Positions 48,001 to 57,466 of a DNA stretch of 64,000 nucleotides are shown one piece after another (positions within the stretch are counted from its first letter, which is position 1; each line of letters begins with the position of its first letter). The position numbers and the translations under genes were made by a program. The notes below the pieces were generated by a model. The model was not told the origin of the DNA. It saw only the letters and a program-made list of their open reading frames with translations, and did no database searches. Source of the stretch: Oceanimonas sp. GK1 (GTDB lineage: Bacteria > Pseudomonadota > Gammaproteobacteria > Enterobacterales > Aeromonadaceae); contig NC_016745.1 in the NCBI RefSeq assembly GCF_000243075.1, positions 793,501-857,500 of the forward strand. Direction: 5' to 3'.

Positions 48001-49551
48001 GGGCGGGTTGGTCACCTGGGCAAACATCTGGCGGAAGTAGTCGTAGACGGAGCGGGCCCGGCTGGACAGCACCGCCATGGGGGCATCGTCCCCCATGGAG
48101 CCGACCGCTTCCTGGCCGTTTTCGCCCATCACCCGAATGACCTGGTCCAGCTCTTCCATGGAATAGCCGAACAGTTTCTGATAGGTACGTAGCTGTTGCT
48201 CGTCCAGCTCGCCCTGGCCGGCCTGTTCGTCGGACAGGTCTTCAAAGCGCTCCAGCTTGCGTCTGTGCTTGTTCATCCACTCCTTGTAGGGGTGGCGGCC
48301 CTTGAGGTCGTCATCGATTTCAAAGCTGTTCCAGATCTTGCCGCTGGCGGTGTCCACCACGAACAGCTCGCCCGGGCCGACCCGACCCTTTTCCAGCACT
48401 TCGTCCGGGGTGTAGTCCCAGATGCCGATTTCGGACGCCAGGGTAATGAAGCCGTCCTTGGTGCGCACATAGCGGGCCGGACGCAGGCCGTTGCGATCCA
48501 GCGCACAGGCGGCAAAGCGGCCGTCGGACATCACGATGCCGGCAGGGCCGTCCCAGGGCTCCATGTGCATGGAGTTGAAGTCGTAGAAAGCGCGCAGGTC
48601 TTCGTCCATGGCCGGGTTTTTCTGCCAGGCGGGCGGGATCAGCATGCGCATGGCGCGGAACAGGTCCATGCCGCCGGCCAGGAACAGCTCCAGCATGTTG
48701 TCGAGGCTGGAGGAGTCGGAGCCCGAGGTGTTCACATAGGGCGCGGCGTCCTTCAGATCCGGCAGCAGCGGCGAGGCAAACTTGTAGGCCCGGGCCTGGG
48801 CCCACTGGCGGTTACCGCCGATGGTGTTGATTTCACCGTTGTGGGCCAGAAAGCGGAACGGCTGGGCCAGGGGCCAGCGCGGCTGGGTATTGGTGGAAAA
48901 GCGCTGGTGGAACACGCAGATGGCGGACTGCATGCGAATGTCGGCCAGATCCAGGTAGAACCTTGGCAGATCCGCGGGCATGCACAGGCCCTTGTAGGTC
49001 ATCACCAAGTTGGACAGGCTGACCACATAGAAAAAGTCGTCACTGATGCGCTTTTCAATGCGGCGGCGCACGATATAGAGGCGGCGCTCAATGTCCTTTT
49101 CGGCCCAGCCGGTGGGGGCGTTGACAAACACCTGCTCAATGCGTGGCAGCGAGGCCTTGGCGATTTCGCCCAGCACGCCCGGGTTCACCGGCACCTCGCG
49201 CCAGCCCACCAGGCTCAGGGTTTCCCGCTCCAGCTCTTCATTGATGAGCTGGCGGTGTTGCTCGGCCAGGGCGGCATCGGGGTTGAGGAACAGCATGCCG
49301 ACCGCGTATTTGCGGCCCAGGTTCCAGCCCTTGTCTTCCGCCACGGCGCGAAAGAAGCTGTCGGGTTTCTGCATCAGCAGGCCGCAACCGTCACCGGTCT
49401 TGCCGTCGGCGGCGATACCGCCCCTGTGCTGCATGCGGTCCAGTGCCGAAATAGCGAGACGAACAAGCTTGTGACTGGTTTCGCCTTCGGTATGGGCGAT
49501 CAGACCAAAACCACAGTTGTCCTTCTCCAGCGTCGGGTCATAAAGAGACAT
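45094..49551 (-). CDS. gltB: Glutamate synthase [NADPH] large chain
   Basis: GltB makes two glutamates from glutamine and 2-oxoglutarate. The 1485-residue protein has the class II amidotransferase domain whose nucleophile is the Cys of DNCGFGL near the start, exposed after removal of a short leader. An FMN-binding synthase domain follows ([13 protein letters not shown]), then the 3Fe-4S cysteines in [15 protein letters not shown] and a C-terminal GXGXG helix domain. ATG 49551 has GGAGGA five nt upstream; the frame to 49632 adds 27 unlikely residues. It is co-transcribed with gltD. Confidence 0.98.
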   Translation of the reverse strand: MSLYDPTLEKDNCGFGLIAHTEGETSHKLVRLAISALDRMQHRGGIAADGKTGDGCGLLMQKPDSFFRAVAEDKGWNLGRKYAVGMLFLNPDAALAEQHRQLINEELERETLSLVGWREVPVNPGVLGEIAKASLPRIEQVFVNAPTGWAEKDIERRLYIVRRRIEKRISDDFFYVVSLSNLVMTYKGLCMPADLPRFYLDLADIRMQSAICVFHQRFSTNTQPRWPLAQPFRFLAHNGEINTIGGNRQWAQARAYKFASPLLPDLKDAAPYVNTSGSDSSSLDNMLELFLAGGMDLFRAMRMLIPPAWQKNPAMDEDLRAFYDFNSMHMEPWDGPAGIVMSDGRFAACALDRNGLRPARYVRTKDGFITLASEIGIWDYTPDEVLEKGRVGPGELFVVDTASGKIWNSFEIDDDLKGRHPYKEWMNKHRRKLERFEDLSDEQAGQGELDEQQLRTYQKLFGYSMEELDQVIRVMGENGQEAVGSMGDDAPMAVLSSRARSVYDYFRQMFAQVTNPPIDPLRENHVMSLATLIGREQNVFNETHGHAHRVQFESPILLYSDFHQLMGLDQTHHKHCVLDLNFDPAEGLKAALLRLCEEATTAVRDGAVLLVLSDRAIRQDRLPIPAAMAVGAVQRTLVEANLRCDSNIIVETASTRDPHQFAVLLGFGATAIYPYLAYETLARQVADGVLNMPLRQALLNFRNSINKGLYKVMSKMGISTIASYRCSQLFEAIGLHDEVVELCFKGVSSRIQGAAFEDFQQDLFNLAKLAWIARKPLNQGGLLKYVHGGEYHSYNPDVVTSLQKAVRSGSYEDYKVYAKLVNERPVATLRDLLTLKPAGAGIDLSEVEPASELFPRFDSAAMSIGALGPEAHESLAVAMNRLGGQSNSGEGGEDPRRFNSLKNSKIKQVASGRFGVTPHYLMNAEVIQIKVAQGAKPGEGGQLPGHKVTAEIAKLRYAVPGVTLISPPPHHDIYSIEDLAQLIFDIKQINPDCLVSVKLVSEPGVGTIATGVAKAYADLITVSGYDGGTGASPLTSVKYAGSPWELGLAETQQALVANGLRHKVRLQVDGGLKTGLDIVKAAILGAESFGFGTGPMVALGCKYLRICHLNNCATGVATQDEKLRRDHFLGLPEMVEHYFKFIAEETRELMAQLGVAKLTDLIGRTDLLEALPGLTAKQQKLDLSGILAKPEPKPGLGVFCQTGNPNFDKGVLNLKITEDALPAIESKRGGDFYYAIRNTDRSVGARLSGEIAKRHGNQGMAADPVRIHLDGTAGQSFGVWNAGGLEMILTGDANDYVGKGMTGGKLVIKSHVGVAFASKDATLAGNTCLYGATGGYLYVAGRAGERFAVRNSGAIAVVEGLGDNGCEYMTSGIVTVLGRTGVNFAAGMTGGFAYVLDEDDNFELKTNHELVELLGLDELVIHQEHLRGIITQHLQETGSDRAQEILADFDRYLPKFKLVKPKSSDVKSLLGHQSRSAAELRVHAQ

Positions 49552-50242
49552 TGCATTCCTCCATTGCTCGGGCCCGGTGGTCGAGCGACTGCTTTTTATC
49601 AGCGCATTCTGCTTTGAAGCGTCCGTTGCCATAAGTGGCTAAATTACAAAAATATCGGTATTTTTTTGTGAGGTCAATTAAATAAATACTTTGCGTGAAT
49701 ATCTTTTCAGTCGCTCTTTTCAGTGATTTTTTAATGGAAAAGCGTTTTATTCAGGCTTAAATGCCAGTATACAAGGGTTTTTCGGCCTGTTGTCTTTATT
49801 TTTGTTCCTTCGGCGCCGGGCGGGCGATGCATTTTTATTTGTAGTTTTATTACCACCTTTTATGGTGAAAGTATTGACCTGACTCATGCCTTCTCTTGGC
49901 GCAAGGTCTGCCCCAATAGGGTGCAGCAGGTGAAAAAATGATGTTAATCAGCTTGTTATGAGTTCAATTTTGGTGCACTCAAGGAATTTCGGATAGCTGC
50001 ATTTGACACCATATGGGGCAAGGTGGCACTGAGTTACGTCAAATGCTCCGTTATGGACCGGTGCCGGCCCTTCCGCTCACGCCCGCACCGTGCCGTTTTG
50101 GTGCAACGCCGGGCATCGGCGGTGCAGTACCCCTTGCTGCCCACGGGGCAAAGCGGCGCATACTTCACTGGCGGACTACATGACAGGCTACTTCGGAGCC
50201 GGTATCCTCTTTTCCTTGCCGTTGCCGACAGGATAAAAGCCG
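49552..50242. promoter_or_regulatory. Long divergent control region between gltB and arcB
   Basis: These 691 bp are more AT-rich than their surroundings, especially 49640-49970. They should hold the gltB promoter (leftward) and the arcB promoter (rightward). Features seen are a 9-bp inverted repeat GCATTTGAC/GTCAAATGC (49999-50007, 50038-50046) and a GCACC/GGTGC pair near 50086-50105. I cannot name an operator with confidence, and no small gene is convincing. Confidence 0.5.
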
Positions 50243-52591
50243 ATGAAACCCGTTAAGACCTGGGCCCAGTACTATGTGGATCTGATGACCAAGCTGGGCA
50301 TAGTGCGCTTCAGCATGCTGCTGGCCGCCTGCATTATATTGCTGGCCATCTTTATTCAGGTGGGGGTGACCCTGTTTCTGCGCGGCTCGGTGGAGTCTGT
50401 TGACCTGGTGCGCTCCATTTTTTTCGGCCTGCTGATCACTCCCTGGGCGGTGTATTTCCTGTCGGTGGTGGTGGATCAGCTGGAAGACTCCCGCCAGCGG
50501 CTGAGCCGGCTGGTGCAACGGTTGCAGCAAATGCGGGAGCGGGATCAGGAGTTGCACGCCGAGCTGCAGGAAAAAATCGAACAGCTCAACCGCCAGATAG
50601 AAGAAACCCGCAAGGCCCAGGCCGCCCGCCAGCAGGCCATTGAGGATCTGGAAAATGAAGTGTTTCAGCGGGAAAAGGCGCAGATGGAATCCCAGGAGCG
50701 CTCGGCGCTGCTGCGCTCCTTTATCGATACTTCCCCCGATCTGGTGTATTACCGCAATGAGCTGGAGGAATTCTCGGGCTGCAACAAGGCCATGGAAAAC
50801 CTGCTCGGCCGCCAGGAAAAGGAACTGATCGGCCTGACCCCCTACGACGTCTATCCGGCGGACGTGGCCGACAAGGTGGTGGAGACCGACAAGGAAGTGT
50901 TCGCCCGCAATGAAAGCCAGACCTACGAGCAGTGGCTGCAATATCCGGACGGCCGCCGGGCCTGTTTTGAGCTGCGCAAGGTGCCCTTCTTTGACCGGGA
51001 CGGCAACCGCCTGGGCCTGCTCGGCTTTGGCCGGGACATTACCGAGCGCAAGCGCTACCAGGAGGAGCTGGAAAAGGCCAGCCGGGACAAAACCACCTTT
51101 ATTTCCACCATCAGTCACGAGCTGCGCACGCCGCTCAACGGCATTGTGGGCCTGAGCCGCATTCTGCTGGCCACGGAACTGAGTACGGAGCAGCGCCAGC
51201 ACCTCAAGACCATTCACTTCAGCGCCGTGACCCTGGGCAATATTTTCAACGACATCATCGATCTGGACAAACTGGATCGCAGCCGGCTGGAGCTGGCCCC
51301 CGAGCCCATGGACTTTCCCGGCTTTCTGGACGACCTGGAAAGCCTGGCCCGGCTGCAGGCGGAGCAAAAGGGACTGTACCTGCACTTTGACCGGGACGGC
51401 GACATTCCCGAGTGGATCCTGGCCGACGGCACCCGGCTGCGCCAGGTGCTGTGGAACCTGGTGGGCAATGCGGTCAAGTTCACCGACGACGGCGGCGTCA
51501 CCATTCGCTGTATGGCGGACGAGCTGGTGCCGGGGGAGGTGACCCTGCGCTTTGATATTGAAGATACCGGCATTGGCATTCCCGCCTCGCTGCAGCAGAA
51601 GATTTTCGCCCTCTATTTCCAGATCGAGGGTAACAAGCATGCCACCGGTACCGGCATTGGCCTGGCGGTGTCGCAACAGTTGGTGGACGCCATGCACGGC
51701 AGCATCGAGCTCGACAGCGAGCCGGGCGAAGGCTCCTGCTTCAGTGTCACCATTACCGTACCCACCACCCAGGCACCCAAGGACGATCCGGTGCTGGCGC
51801 ACTTGCCCTGCCTGTCGGTGCTGCTGGTGGAAGACGTGGAGCTCAACGTCACCGTGGCCTGCGCCCTGCTGGAAAAACTGGGCCACAGCGTCAGCGTGGC
51901 CCGGGACGGCGGCGAGGCCTTTGCGCTACTGGCCGAACGCGACTTTGACCTGGTGTTCCTCGACATTCAGCTGCCGGACATGACCGGCTTCGATATTGCC
52001 GCCCGGCTGCGGGAAGAGGCCAGGGAGCAGGGCACGGTACTACCGCCGCTGGTGGCCCTCACCGCCAACGTGATCAGCGACAAGCAGAAATACTTGGCCG
52101 GCGGCATGGACGATGCCATCAGCAAACCCTTGTCGTCCAAGGCCATCAAGGGGGTGTTGGCGCGCTTTTTCGGCCACAAGCCGCCCTGTAACCAGGCGGC
52201 ATTGGCGGCGTCGCAGTCGCCCGAACCGGCGGGCCACGACGGCGAGCCGGTGCTGGATACGGTTTTTCTGCAGGACTACGTGGACACCGTTGGGGCCGCG
52301 GCATTGCTGTCGAGTGTGGATCTGCTGGCCTCCATGGCCGAAGGCTACCTGGGCCGGCTGAACGACGTTACCGCCGAGCGCCGCCAGCAGGAAATTGTGG
52401 AAGAAGCCCACAAGATCAAGGGCGCGGCGGGCTCGGTAGGGCTCAAGCGGGTTCAGCTGCTGGCCCAGCAGATCCAGAGCCCGGAGCTGCCCGACTGGTG
52501 GCAACGGCTCGATGACCGGGTGGCCGAACTCAACCGCCTGCTGGCGCCGGATCTGGCGGAGCTGCGCCATTGGCTGGAGCAGCGGGCATGA
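50243..52591 (+). CDS. arcB: Hybrid sensor histidine kinase ArcB
   Basis: ArcB senses the redox state of the quinone pool and phosphorylates ArcA. The 782-residue protein has two membrane segments (about 22-45 and 58-78), a linker coiled coil, and a PAS domain. A HisKA domain follows (H292 in ISHELRTPL), then HATPase_c (NAVKF, GTGIGLAVS), a receiver (D574 in LDIQLPDM) and an HPt domain (H723 in AHKIKGAAGS). The redox cysteines fall at C180 and C241, the same numbers as in E. coli. All phosphorelay sites are intact. The stop overlaps dgt as ATGA. Confidence 0.98.
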   Translation: MKPVKTWAQYYVDLMTKLGIVRFSMLLAACIILLAIFIQVGVTLFLRGSVESVDLVRSIFFGLLITPWAVYFLSVVVDQLEDSRQRLSRLVQRLQQMRERDQELHAELQEKIEQLNRQIEETRKAQAARQQAIEDLENEVFQREKAQMESQERSALLRSFIDTSPDLVYYRNELEEFSGCNKAMENLLGRQEKELIGLTPYDVYPADVADKVVETDKEVFARNESQTYEQWLQYPDGRRACFELRKVPFFDRDGNRLGLLGFGRDITERKRYQEELEKASRDKTTFISTISHELRTPLNGIVGLSRILLATELSTEQRQHLKTIHFSAVTLGNIFNDIIDLDKLDRSRLELAPEPMDFPGFLDDLESLARLQAEQKGLYLHFDRDGDIPEWILADGTRLRQVLWNLVGNAVKFTDDGGVTIRCMADELVPGEVTLRFDIEDTGIGIPASLQQKIFALYFQIEGNKHATGTGIGLAVSQQLVDAMHGSIELDSEPGEGSCFSVTITVPTTQAPKDDPVLAHLPCLSVLLVEDVELNVTVACALLEKLGHSVSVARDGGEAFALLAERDFDLVFLDIQLPDMTGFDIAARLREEAREQGTVLPPLVALTANVISDKQKYLAGGMDDAISKPLSSKAIKGVLARFFGHKPPCNQAALAASQSPEPAGHDGEPVLDTVFLQDYVDTVGAAALLSSVDLLASMAEGYLGRLNDVTAERRQQEIVEEAHKIKGAAGSVGLKRVQLLAQQIQSPELPDWWQRLDDRVAELNRLLAPDLAELRHWLEQRA

Positions 52592-53943
52592 GCCGCTATG
52601 CCGCCTTTATTCGCGCCGACCGGCTGCGGCCCGAGCCGAAGGCAGAAACGCCGGAGCAGGCCATTGAAGCGGATCGAGCCCGTATTGTGCAGAGCTCGCC
52701 GGTGCGCCGACTGCAGCAAAAAACCCAGGTGTTTCCATTGGATGTGAAGGCCTCGGTGCGCAGCCGCCTGACCCACTCCCTGGAGGTCAAGGAAACCGGG
52801 CGCCAGCTGGCGTTGCGGGTGGTGGCCGGGCTGGAGCCTGAAGTGGAGCGGGAGCCCCTGATCAGCCTGGTGGAAATGGCCTGTCTGCTGCACGACGTGG
52901 GCAATCCGCCCTTTGGCCACTTTGGCGAGGCGGTGATCATCGACTGGCTGAGCCGGCATCTGCCGGCGCTGTTTCGCCGGGCCGTGGGCCGCCCTTCCCG
53001 CCAGTGGCCCATGCTGCTGGCGGATCTGCGCCAGTTCGAGGGCAATGCCCAGAGCCTGCGCCTGCTGCACAGCCTGCAGGACATGAACCTGACCCTGAGC
53101 CAGCTGGCGGCGGTGCAGAAATACGTGCGCGGTGCCTATCAGCCCAAAACCGGTGGCCGCTGGCAGCAAAAGCCCGGGCACTTTTTCAGTGAACGTCCGC
53201 TCATTCAGCAAATTCGTCAGCTTTTTCCCACCACCGCCCGGGGCCGTCATCCGCTGGCCTTTCTGATGGAGGCGGCAGACGACATGGCCTATGGCGTAGC
53301 GGATCTGGAAGACGCGGTAGACAGGGGCGTGCTCAGCCTGGCCGAGCTGGAACTGGCCCTGCTGAATGACGGTAATGATTACCTGAAGCAACTGTGGCAG
53401 CAGGCGAGGGTAGCGGAGCCGGGCTTTTTCGGCCGCTTTCGCCAGCGGCTGGGGGCCGATCTGCTGCCGCTGGTGAGTGAGCAGTACCTGGCCCATCAGC
53501 AGGCCATTCTTGACGGCGAACATGATCAGCCGCTGCTGGCGGTGGAGCAGCCCCCGGCCCAGGCCTTGCACTGGCTGAAAAGCTTTGCCCATGACCATGT
53601 GTTCCGCCGACGGGAAGTGGAGTCCCTGGAGCTGGCGGGCTTTGCCGCGCTCAAGGGGGTGCTGGAGGCCTTTGCGCCGCTGCTGGCGCTGTCGGCGGCG
53701 GAGTTTACCGCCCTGGAGCGTCGCCAGGACGCCAACGGTCAGGTACTGCGCCGGCTGTTTCACCGGCTGCCGCCCCGGCACCTGGCCGCCTATCGCCGCG
53801 ACAGCGAACAGGCGCCTTTTTTTGAAAGCGGGGCCGAGCGGGAGTGGTATTTCCGTGTGCGGCTGCTGCTGGATTTTATCAGTGGCATGACCGACACCTA
53901 CGTGCTGGAAGAATTCCGGCTGCTGGGTGGCCTGCAGGGCTGA
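52588..53943 (+). CDS. dgt: dGTPase-like deoxynucleotide triphosphohydrolase
   Basis: This enzyme would cleave dNTPs to nucleoside and triphosphate. The 451-residue HD-domain protein has the metal ligands in SRLTHSLEV, LLHDVGNPPFGHFGE and the later AADDMAYGVADLEDAV. The start RRLQQKTQVFPL is typical of the Dgt family. It is shorter than E. coli Dgt (505), as in Vibrio-type homologues, so specificity may differ and some relatives act in phage defence. The ATG overlaps the arcB stop by 4 bp, so the two are translationally coupled. Confidence 0.9.
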   Translation: MSRYAAFIRADRLRPEPKAETPEQAIEADRARIVQSSPVRRLQQKTQVFPLDVKASVRSRLTHSLEVKETGRQLALRVVAGLEPEVEREPLISLVEMACLLHDVGNPPFGHFGEAVIIDWLSRHLPALFRRAVGRPSRQWPMLLADLRQFEGNAQSLRLLHSLQDMNLTLSQLAAVQKYVRGAYQPKTGGRWQQKPGHFFSERPLIQQIRQLFPTTARGRHPLAFLMEAADDMAYGVADLEDAVDRGVLSLAELELALLNDGNDYLKQLWQQARVAEPGFFGRFRQRLGADLLPLVSEQYLAHQQAILDGEHDQPLLAVEQPPAQALHWLKSFAHDHVFRRREVESLELAGFAALKGVLEAFAPLLALSAAEFTALERRQDANGQVLRRLFHRLPPRHLAAYRRDSEQAPFFESGAEREWYFRVRLLLDFISGMTDTYVLEEFRLLGGLQG

Positions 53944-54051
53944 ACTGTGCGGATGCACTGTGCGGAGTCAGGGAAGGTCGCTGCATCAGCGGGCATGACT
54001 GTGCCGGGGCAGGGCGGTGTTCGCGGACGCCGCCGGGCCGGCGCTGAAGGA

Positions 54052-54555
54052 TTATTCGTCGAGGCGGCGGTAGTCGGTATTGGCGAAGCTGGCGCGGGTC
54101 TGACTTTGCAGCAGGGTCAGCAGCAGCATGGCGCGGCTGTCGCCGTCCGCTTCCTGATAGATGGCCTCCATGCCCGCAAAGGGACCGTCCTTGATCACCA
54201 CCTTGTCACCGCATTTGGGCAAGTCACTCAGCCGCTCACTCAAACGCTGGTCGCCGGTGCGGCACATCAGATCAAGGATCAGTGCCTCGGGCACCACACA
54301 GGGAAGCTCGCCAAAGCGCACCAGGTTGCGAATGCCCCGGGTTGAACGCAGGGTGGCGCAGCTGGTCACTTCCAGATCGGTACGCAGAAACACATAGCCA
54401 GGAAACAGCGCTTCGTTGCGGATCACCCGTTTGCCACGCACTATCTTCCTGACCTCGATAAAGGGGCAGAAGGTCTCGATGTGCTGGTTGTCGAGGTTCA
54501 GCAGGGCCCGCTCTTCTTCCCGTGGTCGGCAGTGGGCCAGATACCAGTGCTGCAT
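54052..54555 (-). CDS. rfaH: Transcription antitermination protein RfaH
   Basis: RfaH is a NusG paralogue recruited at ops sites to extend transcription of long virulence, LPS or conjugation operons and to recruit ribosomes. The 167-residue protein has an NGN domain from the start (MQHWYLAHCRPREEERA), RGKRVIRNEALFPGYVF, and a C-terminal KOW segment (GDKVVIKDGPFAGMEAIYQEADGDSRAML, family block). ATG 54555 is chosen because MQHWYL matches the family and GAAGGA precedes it. No ops sequence was noted in the window. It converges on dgt; the 108-bp gap contains a 10-bp direct repeat (ACTGTGCGGA, twice). Confidence 0.93.
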   Translation of the reverse strand: MQHWYLAHCRPREEERALLNLDNQHIETFCPFIEVRKIVRGKRVIRNEALFPGYVFLRTDLEVTSCATLRSTRGIRNLVRFGELPCVVPEALILDLMCRTGDQRLSERLSDLPKCGDKVVIKDGPFAGMEAIYQEADGDSRAMLLLTLLQSQTRASFANTDYRRLDE

Positions 54556-54601
54556 AGTTCCTTCCCGGATCACGCTGTCAAACACGCATTATGGCAGCAA
54601 C

Positions 54602-54632
54602 AAAAAAAAAGGGCCACGGCGTGCCGTGACCC
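54602..54632 (-). terminator. Rho-independent terminator of metNIQ
   Basis: On the minus strand GGTCACGGC pairs with the GCCGTGGCCC side and is followed by nine T residues. It lies 22 bp past the metQ stop and 47 bp upstream of rfaH. Confidence 0.92.
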
Positions 54633-54653
54633 TGCTGACAAAGTGAGCGGGGC

Positions 54654-55484
54654 TTACCAGCCCTTGACCACGCCGCCTTTGAACAGCTCCAGTGCCGCCT
54701 GATAGACCTCTTCGCTCTGGTAGGCCTTGACGAAGGTCTGAATGCGCTCGTCGTTCTGGTTGTCCTGGCGGGATACGATCAGGTTGACGTAGGGAGATTC
54801 CTTGTCTTCCACGAACAGGCTGTCGCGGCCGGGCAGCAGGTCGATTTGTGACGCATAGGTGGTGTTGATCACCGCAAAGGCCACGTCATCCAGAGAGCGG
54901 GGCAGCTGGGGTGCTTCCAGCTCGACGATGTCGAGGTTTTTCGGATTGGCGGTGATGTTCAGCGGGGTCGCTTCCAGACCCACGGCGTCGTCCACTTCAA
55001 TCAGGCCCTGCTGCTCCAGCAGCAGCAGGCTGCGGCCCAGGTTGGTGGGATCGTTGGGCACGGCCACCTTGGCGCCGTCGGCCAGTTCGTCCAGAGATTT
55101 GATTACCTTGGAATAGGCGGCGATGGGATAGACGAAGGTGTTGCCTACCGGTACCAGCTCATAGCCGCGATCGGCGATTTGCTTGTCGAGGTAGGGCTTG
55201 TGCTGAAAGGCGTTGATGTCGAGGCTGCCGTCGTTCAGGGCCACGTTGGGAGTGACGTAGTCGCTGAAGGATACCAGCTCCACGTCCAGGTTGTACTGCT
55301 CCTTGGCCACTCGGGCGGCGACCTCGGCCACCTGCTCTTCGGCACCGGCGATCACGCCCAGGCGCAGCGGCTTGGCAGCTTCTGCTTCGGCGGTGGCTTG
55401 TTCGTTCTGTTCACCGCAGCCGGCCAGGGTCAGGGCCGAGGCCAGCACGCCCAGGGTGGCGAATGATTTCAATCCTGCTTTCAT
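54654..55484 (-). CDS. metQ: Methionine-binding lipoprotein MetQ
   Basis: MetQ is the lipid-anchored periplasmic receptor for D- and L-methionine. The 276-residue protein has a signal peptide with lipobox LAGC (Cys23). The NlpA/MetQ family core follows: LRLGVIAGAEEQV, ALNDGSLDINAFQHKPYL and VAVPNDPTNLGRSLLLLE. ATG 55484 with AAGGAG six nt upstream is chosen; the frame to 55526 adds 14 residues before a normal signal peptide. It is the last gene of metNIQ. Confidence 0.97.
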   Translation of the reverse strand: MKAGLKSFATLGVLASALTLAGCGEQNEQATAEAEAAKPLRLGVIAGAEEQVAEVAARVAKEQYNLDVELVSFSDYVTPNVALNDGSLDINAFQHKPYLDKQIADRGYELVPVGNTFVYPIAAYSKVIKSLDELADGAKVAVPNDPTNLGRSLLLLEQQGLIEVDDAVGLEATPLNITANPKNLDIVELEAPQLPRSLDDVAFAVINTTYASQIDLLPGRDSLFVEDKESPYVNLIVSRQDNQNDERIQTFVKAYQSEEVYQAALELFKGGVVKGW

Positions 55485-55509
55485 GATGCACTCCTTGATA
55501 AAAGAAAAC

Positions 55510-56163
55510 TCAGCGACGATCCACATGAGCCACCAGCCGTTCGCCGGCGCTCTGAATGATTTGTACCAGTACCACCAGTATCACCACGGTGATCAGCATG
55601 ATCTGCGGGTCAAAGCGCTGGTAGCCGTAGCGAATGCCCACATCCCCCAGGCCACCGCCGCCCACGGCCCCGGCCATGGCGGAATAGTTGACCAGGGTCA
55701 CCAGGGTAATGATGATGCCGTTGAGCATGCCGGGCAGGGCCTCGGGCAGCAACACCTTGTACACGATCTGCAGCCGGCGGGCGCCCATGGCCTGGGCCGC
55801 TTCCACCAGTCCGGACGGCACCTCCATCAGCGCCCCTTCCATCAACCGGGCCACAAAGGGAATGGCGGCCACGGTGAGCGGCACCACGGCGGCCCAGGTG
55901 CCGATGCTGGTGCCCACCACCAGCCGGGTAAAGGGAATGATGGCCACCAGCAGAATGATGAAGGGCACCGAGCGGCCGATATTCACCACCGTACCCAGGA
56001 TTTTGTTAAAAGCCTTGTTTTCCCAGATCTGGCCGGGCTTGCTCACATGCAGGGCAATGCCCAGCGGCAGGCCCAGGGCACAGGCAATGGCGCCCGAGCC
56101 AAAGGTCATGATCAGGGTCTCCCAGAGTGCCGAGAGCAGCAGGTTAATCATGGCGTCGGACAT
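55510..56163 (-). CDS. metI: Methionine ABC transporter permease MetI
   Basis: MetI is the membrane channel subunit of the methionine importer. The 217-residue protein has five or so membrane helices and the EAA loop [25 protein letters not shown] that docks to MetN (quoted in part). ATG 56163 gives [10 protein letters not shown], the family start, and lies inside the end of metN (20-bp overlap). The longer frame to 56238 runs back into metN and is rejected. Confidence 0.96.
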   Translation of the reverse strand: MSDAMINLLLSALWETLIMTFGSGAIACALGLPLGIALHVSKPGQIWENKAFNKILGTVVNIGRSVPFIILLVAIIPFTRLVVGTSIGTWAAVVPLTVAAIPFVARLMEGALMEVPSGLVEAAQAMGARRLQIVYKVLLPEALPGMLNGIIITLVTLVNYSAMAGAVGGGGLGDVGIRYGYQRFDPQIMLITVVILVVLVQIIQSAGERLVAHVDRR

Positions 56164-57187
56164 AACCGAGTAACTCCACCTGAATTTTGTGTTCCTGAAG
56201 ATAAGTGATGGCGGCCTGAGTCTGCTCGGGCTGGCCATCGAGCTCCGCCAGCATAAAGCCGAACTTGACCCCGCCGGCGTACTCGATGTCGGCGCTGAGA
56301 ATGGTGACGTCGACGTGCAGTTCCCGGCTGAGAATGGAGATCAGCGGGGTGTCCACGGTGTCCCCGGTAAAGCCCAGCCGCACCAGGGGCAGGGCACCGG
56401 CCACCGGATCGGGTGACAGTCGGGCCTGGTATTCATCGGGAATTTCCAGATGAATGGTGGAGGCGATAAAGCGCCGGGCCAGCTCGGTTCTGGCATTGGC
56501 AAAGAACCAGGCCACTTCCCCCTGCTCCACCAGCTCGCCGTCGTTGATGATGGCCACCCGGTCGCAGATGGACTTGACCACCTGCATTTCGTGGGTGATC
56601 AGCAAAATGGTCAGGCCCAGCCGCTGGTTGAGTTCTTTCAGCAGCGCCAGGATCGATTGAGTGGTTTGCGGGTCGAGCGCCGAGGTGGCCTCGTCGCACA
56701 GCAGCACCTTGGGCGCCGGCGCCAGCGCCCGGGCAATGGCTACCCGCTGTTTCTGGCCGCCCGAGAGGGCCTTGGGATAGGCGTTGGCGCGGTGGGACAG
56801 GCCGACCAGCTCCAGCAGCTCATTCACCCGCTGTTTGATGTCGGCCCTGGAGGCGCCGGCCAGCTCCAGGGGCAGGGCGATGTTGTCGAACACGGTGCGG
56901 GATGACAGCAGGTTGAAGTGCTGAAAAATCATGCCGATGTTGCGGCGGGCGCGGGACAGCTGGGTGCCGCTCATGGCGGTCAGATCCTGGCCATCCACGT
57001 ACACCTGGCCCTCGGTCGGGCGCTCCAGCAGGTTGACGCAACGGATCAGGGTGCTCTTGCCGGCCCCGGATTCGCCGATAACGCCCATGATCTGGCCGGC
57101 GGCAACCTCCAGATCGATGTTGTTCACGGCGTGAACGGCGGATTCGCCCGCTCCGTAGCGCTTGGTGATATTGGTCAGTTTGATCAT
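56144..57187 (-). CDS. metN: Methionine ABC transporter ATP-binding protein MetN
   Basis: MetN powers methionine uptake. The 347-residue protein has Walker [10 protein letters not shown], signature LSGGQKQRV, Walker [13 protein letters not shown] and switch LITHEM. A C-terminal NIL domain at about 265-345 binds methionine and gives transinhibition. It is the first gene of metNIQ, behind a promoter with two MetJ-type boxes. In E. coli gmhB lies next to metN; here a peptide importer operon lies between them. Confidence 0.97.
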   Translation of the reverse strand: MIKLTNITKRYGAGESAVHAVNNIDLEVAAGQIMGVIGESGAGKSTLIRCVNLLERPTEGQVYVDGQDLTAMSGTQLSRARRNIGMIFQHFNLLSSRTVFDNIALPLELAGASRADIKQRVNELLELVGLSHRANAYPKALSGGQKQRVAIARALAPAPKVLLCDEATSALDPQTTQSILALLKELNQRLGLTILLITHEMQVVKSICDRVAIINDGELVEQGEVAWFFANARTELARRFIASTIHLEIPDEYQARLSPDPVAGALPLVRLGFTGDTVDTPLISILSRELHVDVTILSADIEYAGGVKFGFMLAELDGQPEQTQAAITYLQEHKIQVELLGYVRRHD

Positions 57188-57275
57188 CGGAGGATGGGCC
57201 TTCCGGTATGGTTATCCACTGCATAGACAGCGTAAGAACAGGGACAAGTCATGAAACCATGACGAATAGCAGAGG

Positions 57276-57304
57276 ATGCTAAGCCGTCTGGACGTCCGAG
57301 TCAA
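57276..57304 (-). promoter_or_regulatory. metNIQ promoter with tandem MetJ boxes
   Basis: On the minus strand TTGACT (57299-57304) and TAGCAT (57276-57281) are separated by exactly 17 bp. The spacer holds two adjacent 8-bp boxes, GGACGTCC and AGACGGCT (57290-57297 and 57282-57289), matching the MetJ box AGACGTCT at 6 and 7 of 8 positions. MetJ with SAM would block RNA polymerase directly. Confidence 0.85.
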
Positions 57305-57466
57305 CGAGTATTTCCCTCCTCGGGGCGACAAGGAAAAAGGCGCGCTTTGCCAATGCATTGATATAGGATGAAAAAGAGCACCATAACCCGTAAGCTGACA
57401 AGGATCCTGCGGCCAGTGTGCCGAGTGCCTTTCATTCTGTTTCAGGGAACGAATACAAGGAAAACG

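Noticed and set aside
49960..50110. Possible NtrC sites (TGGTGCA words) near gltB and arcB
   Set aside because: The half-sites do not have the spacing of an NtrC palindrome and no sigma-54 promoter was found beside them.
50023..50256. A 77-codon frame just before arcB
   Set aside because: It starts at a GTG with no ribosome binding site, is Arg-rich with no domain, and runs into the arcB start.
57188..57300. A SAM riboswitch upstream of metN
   Set aside because: The leader lacks the conserved SAM riboswitch helices, and the tandem MetJ boxes in the promoter give a better explanation.
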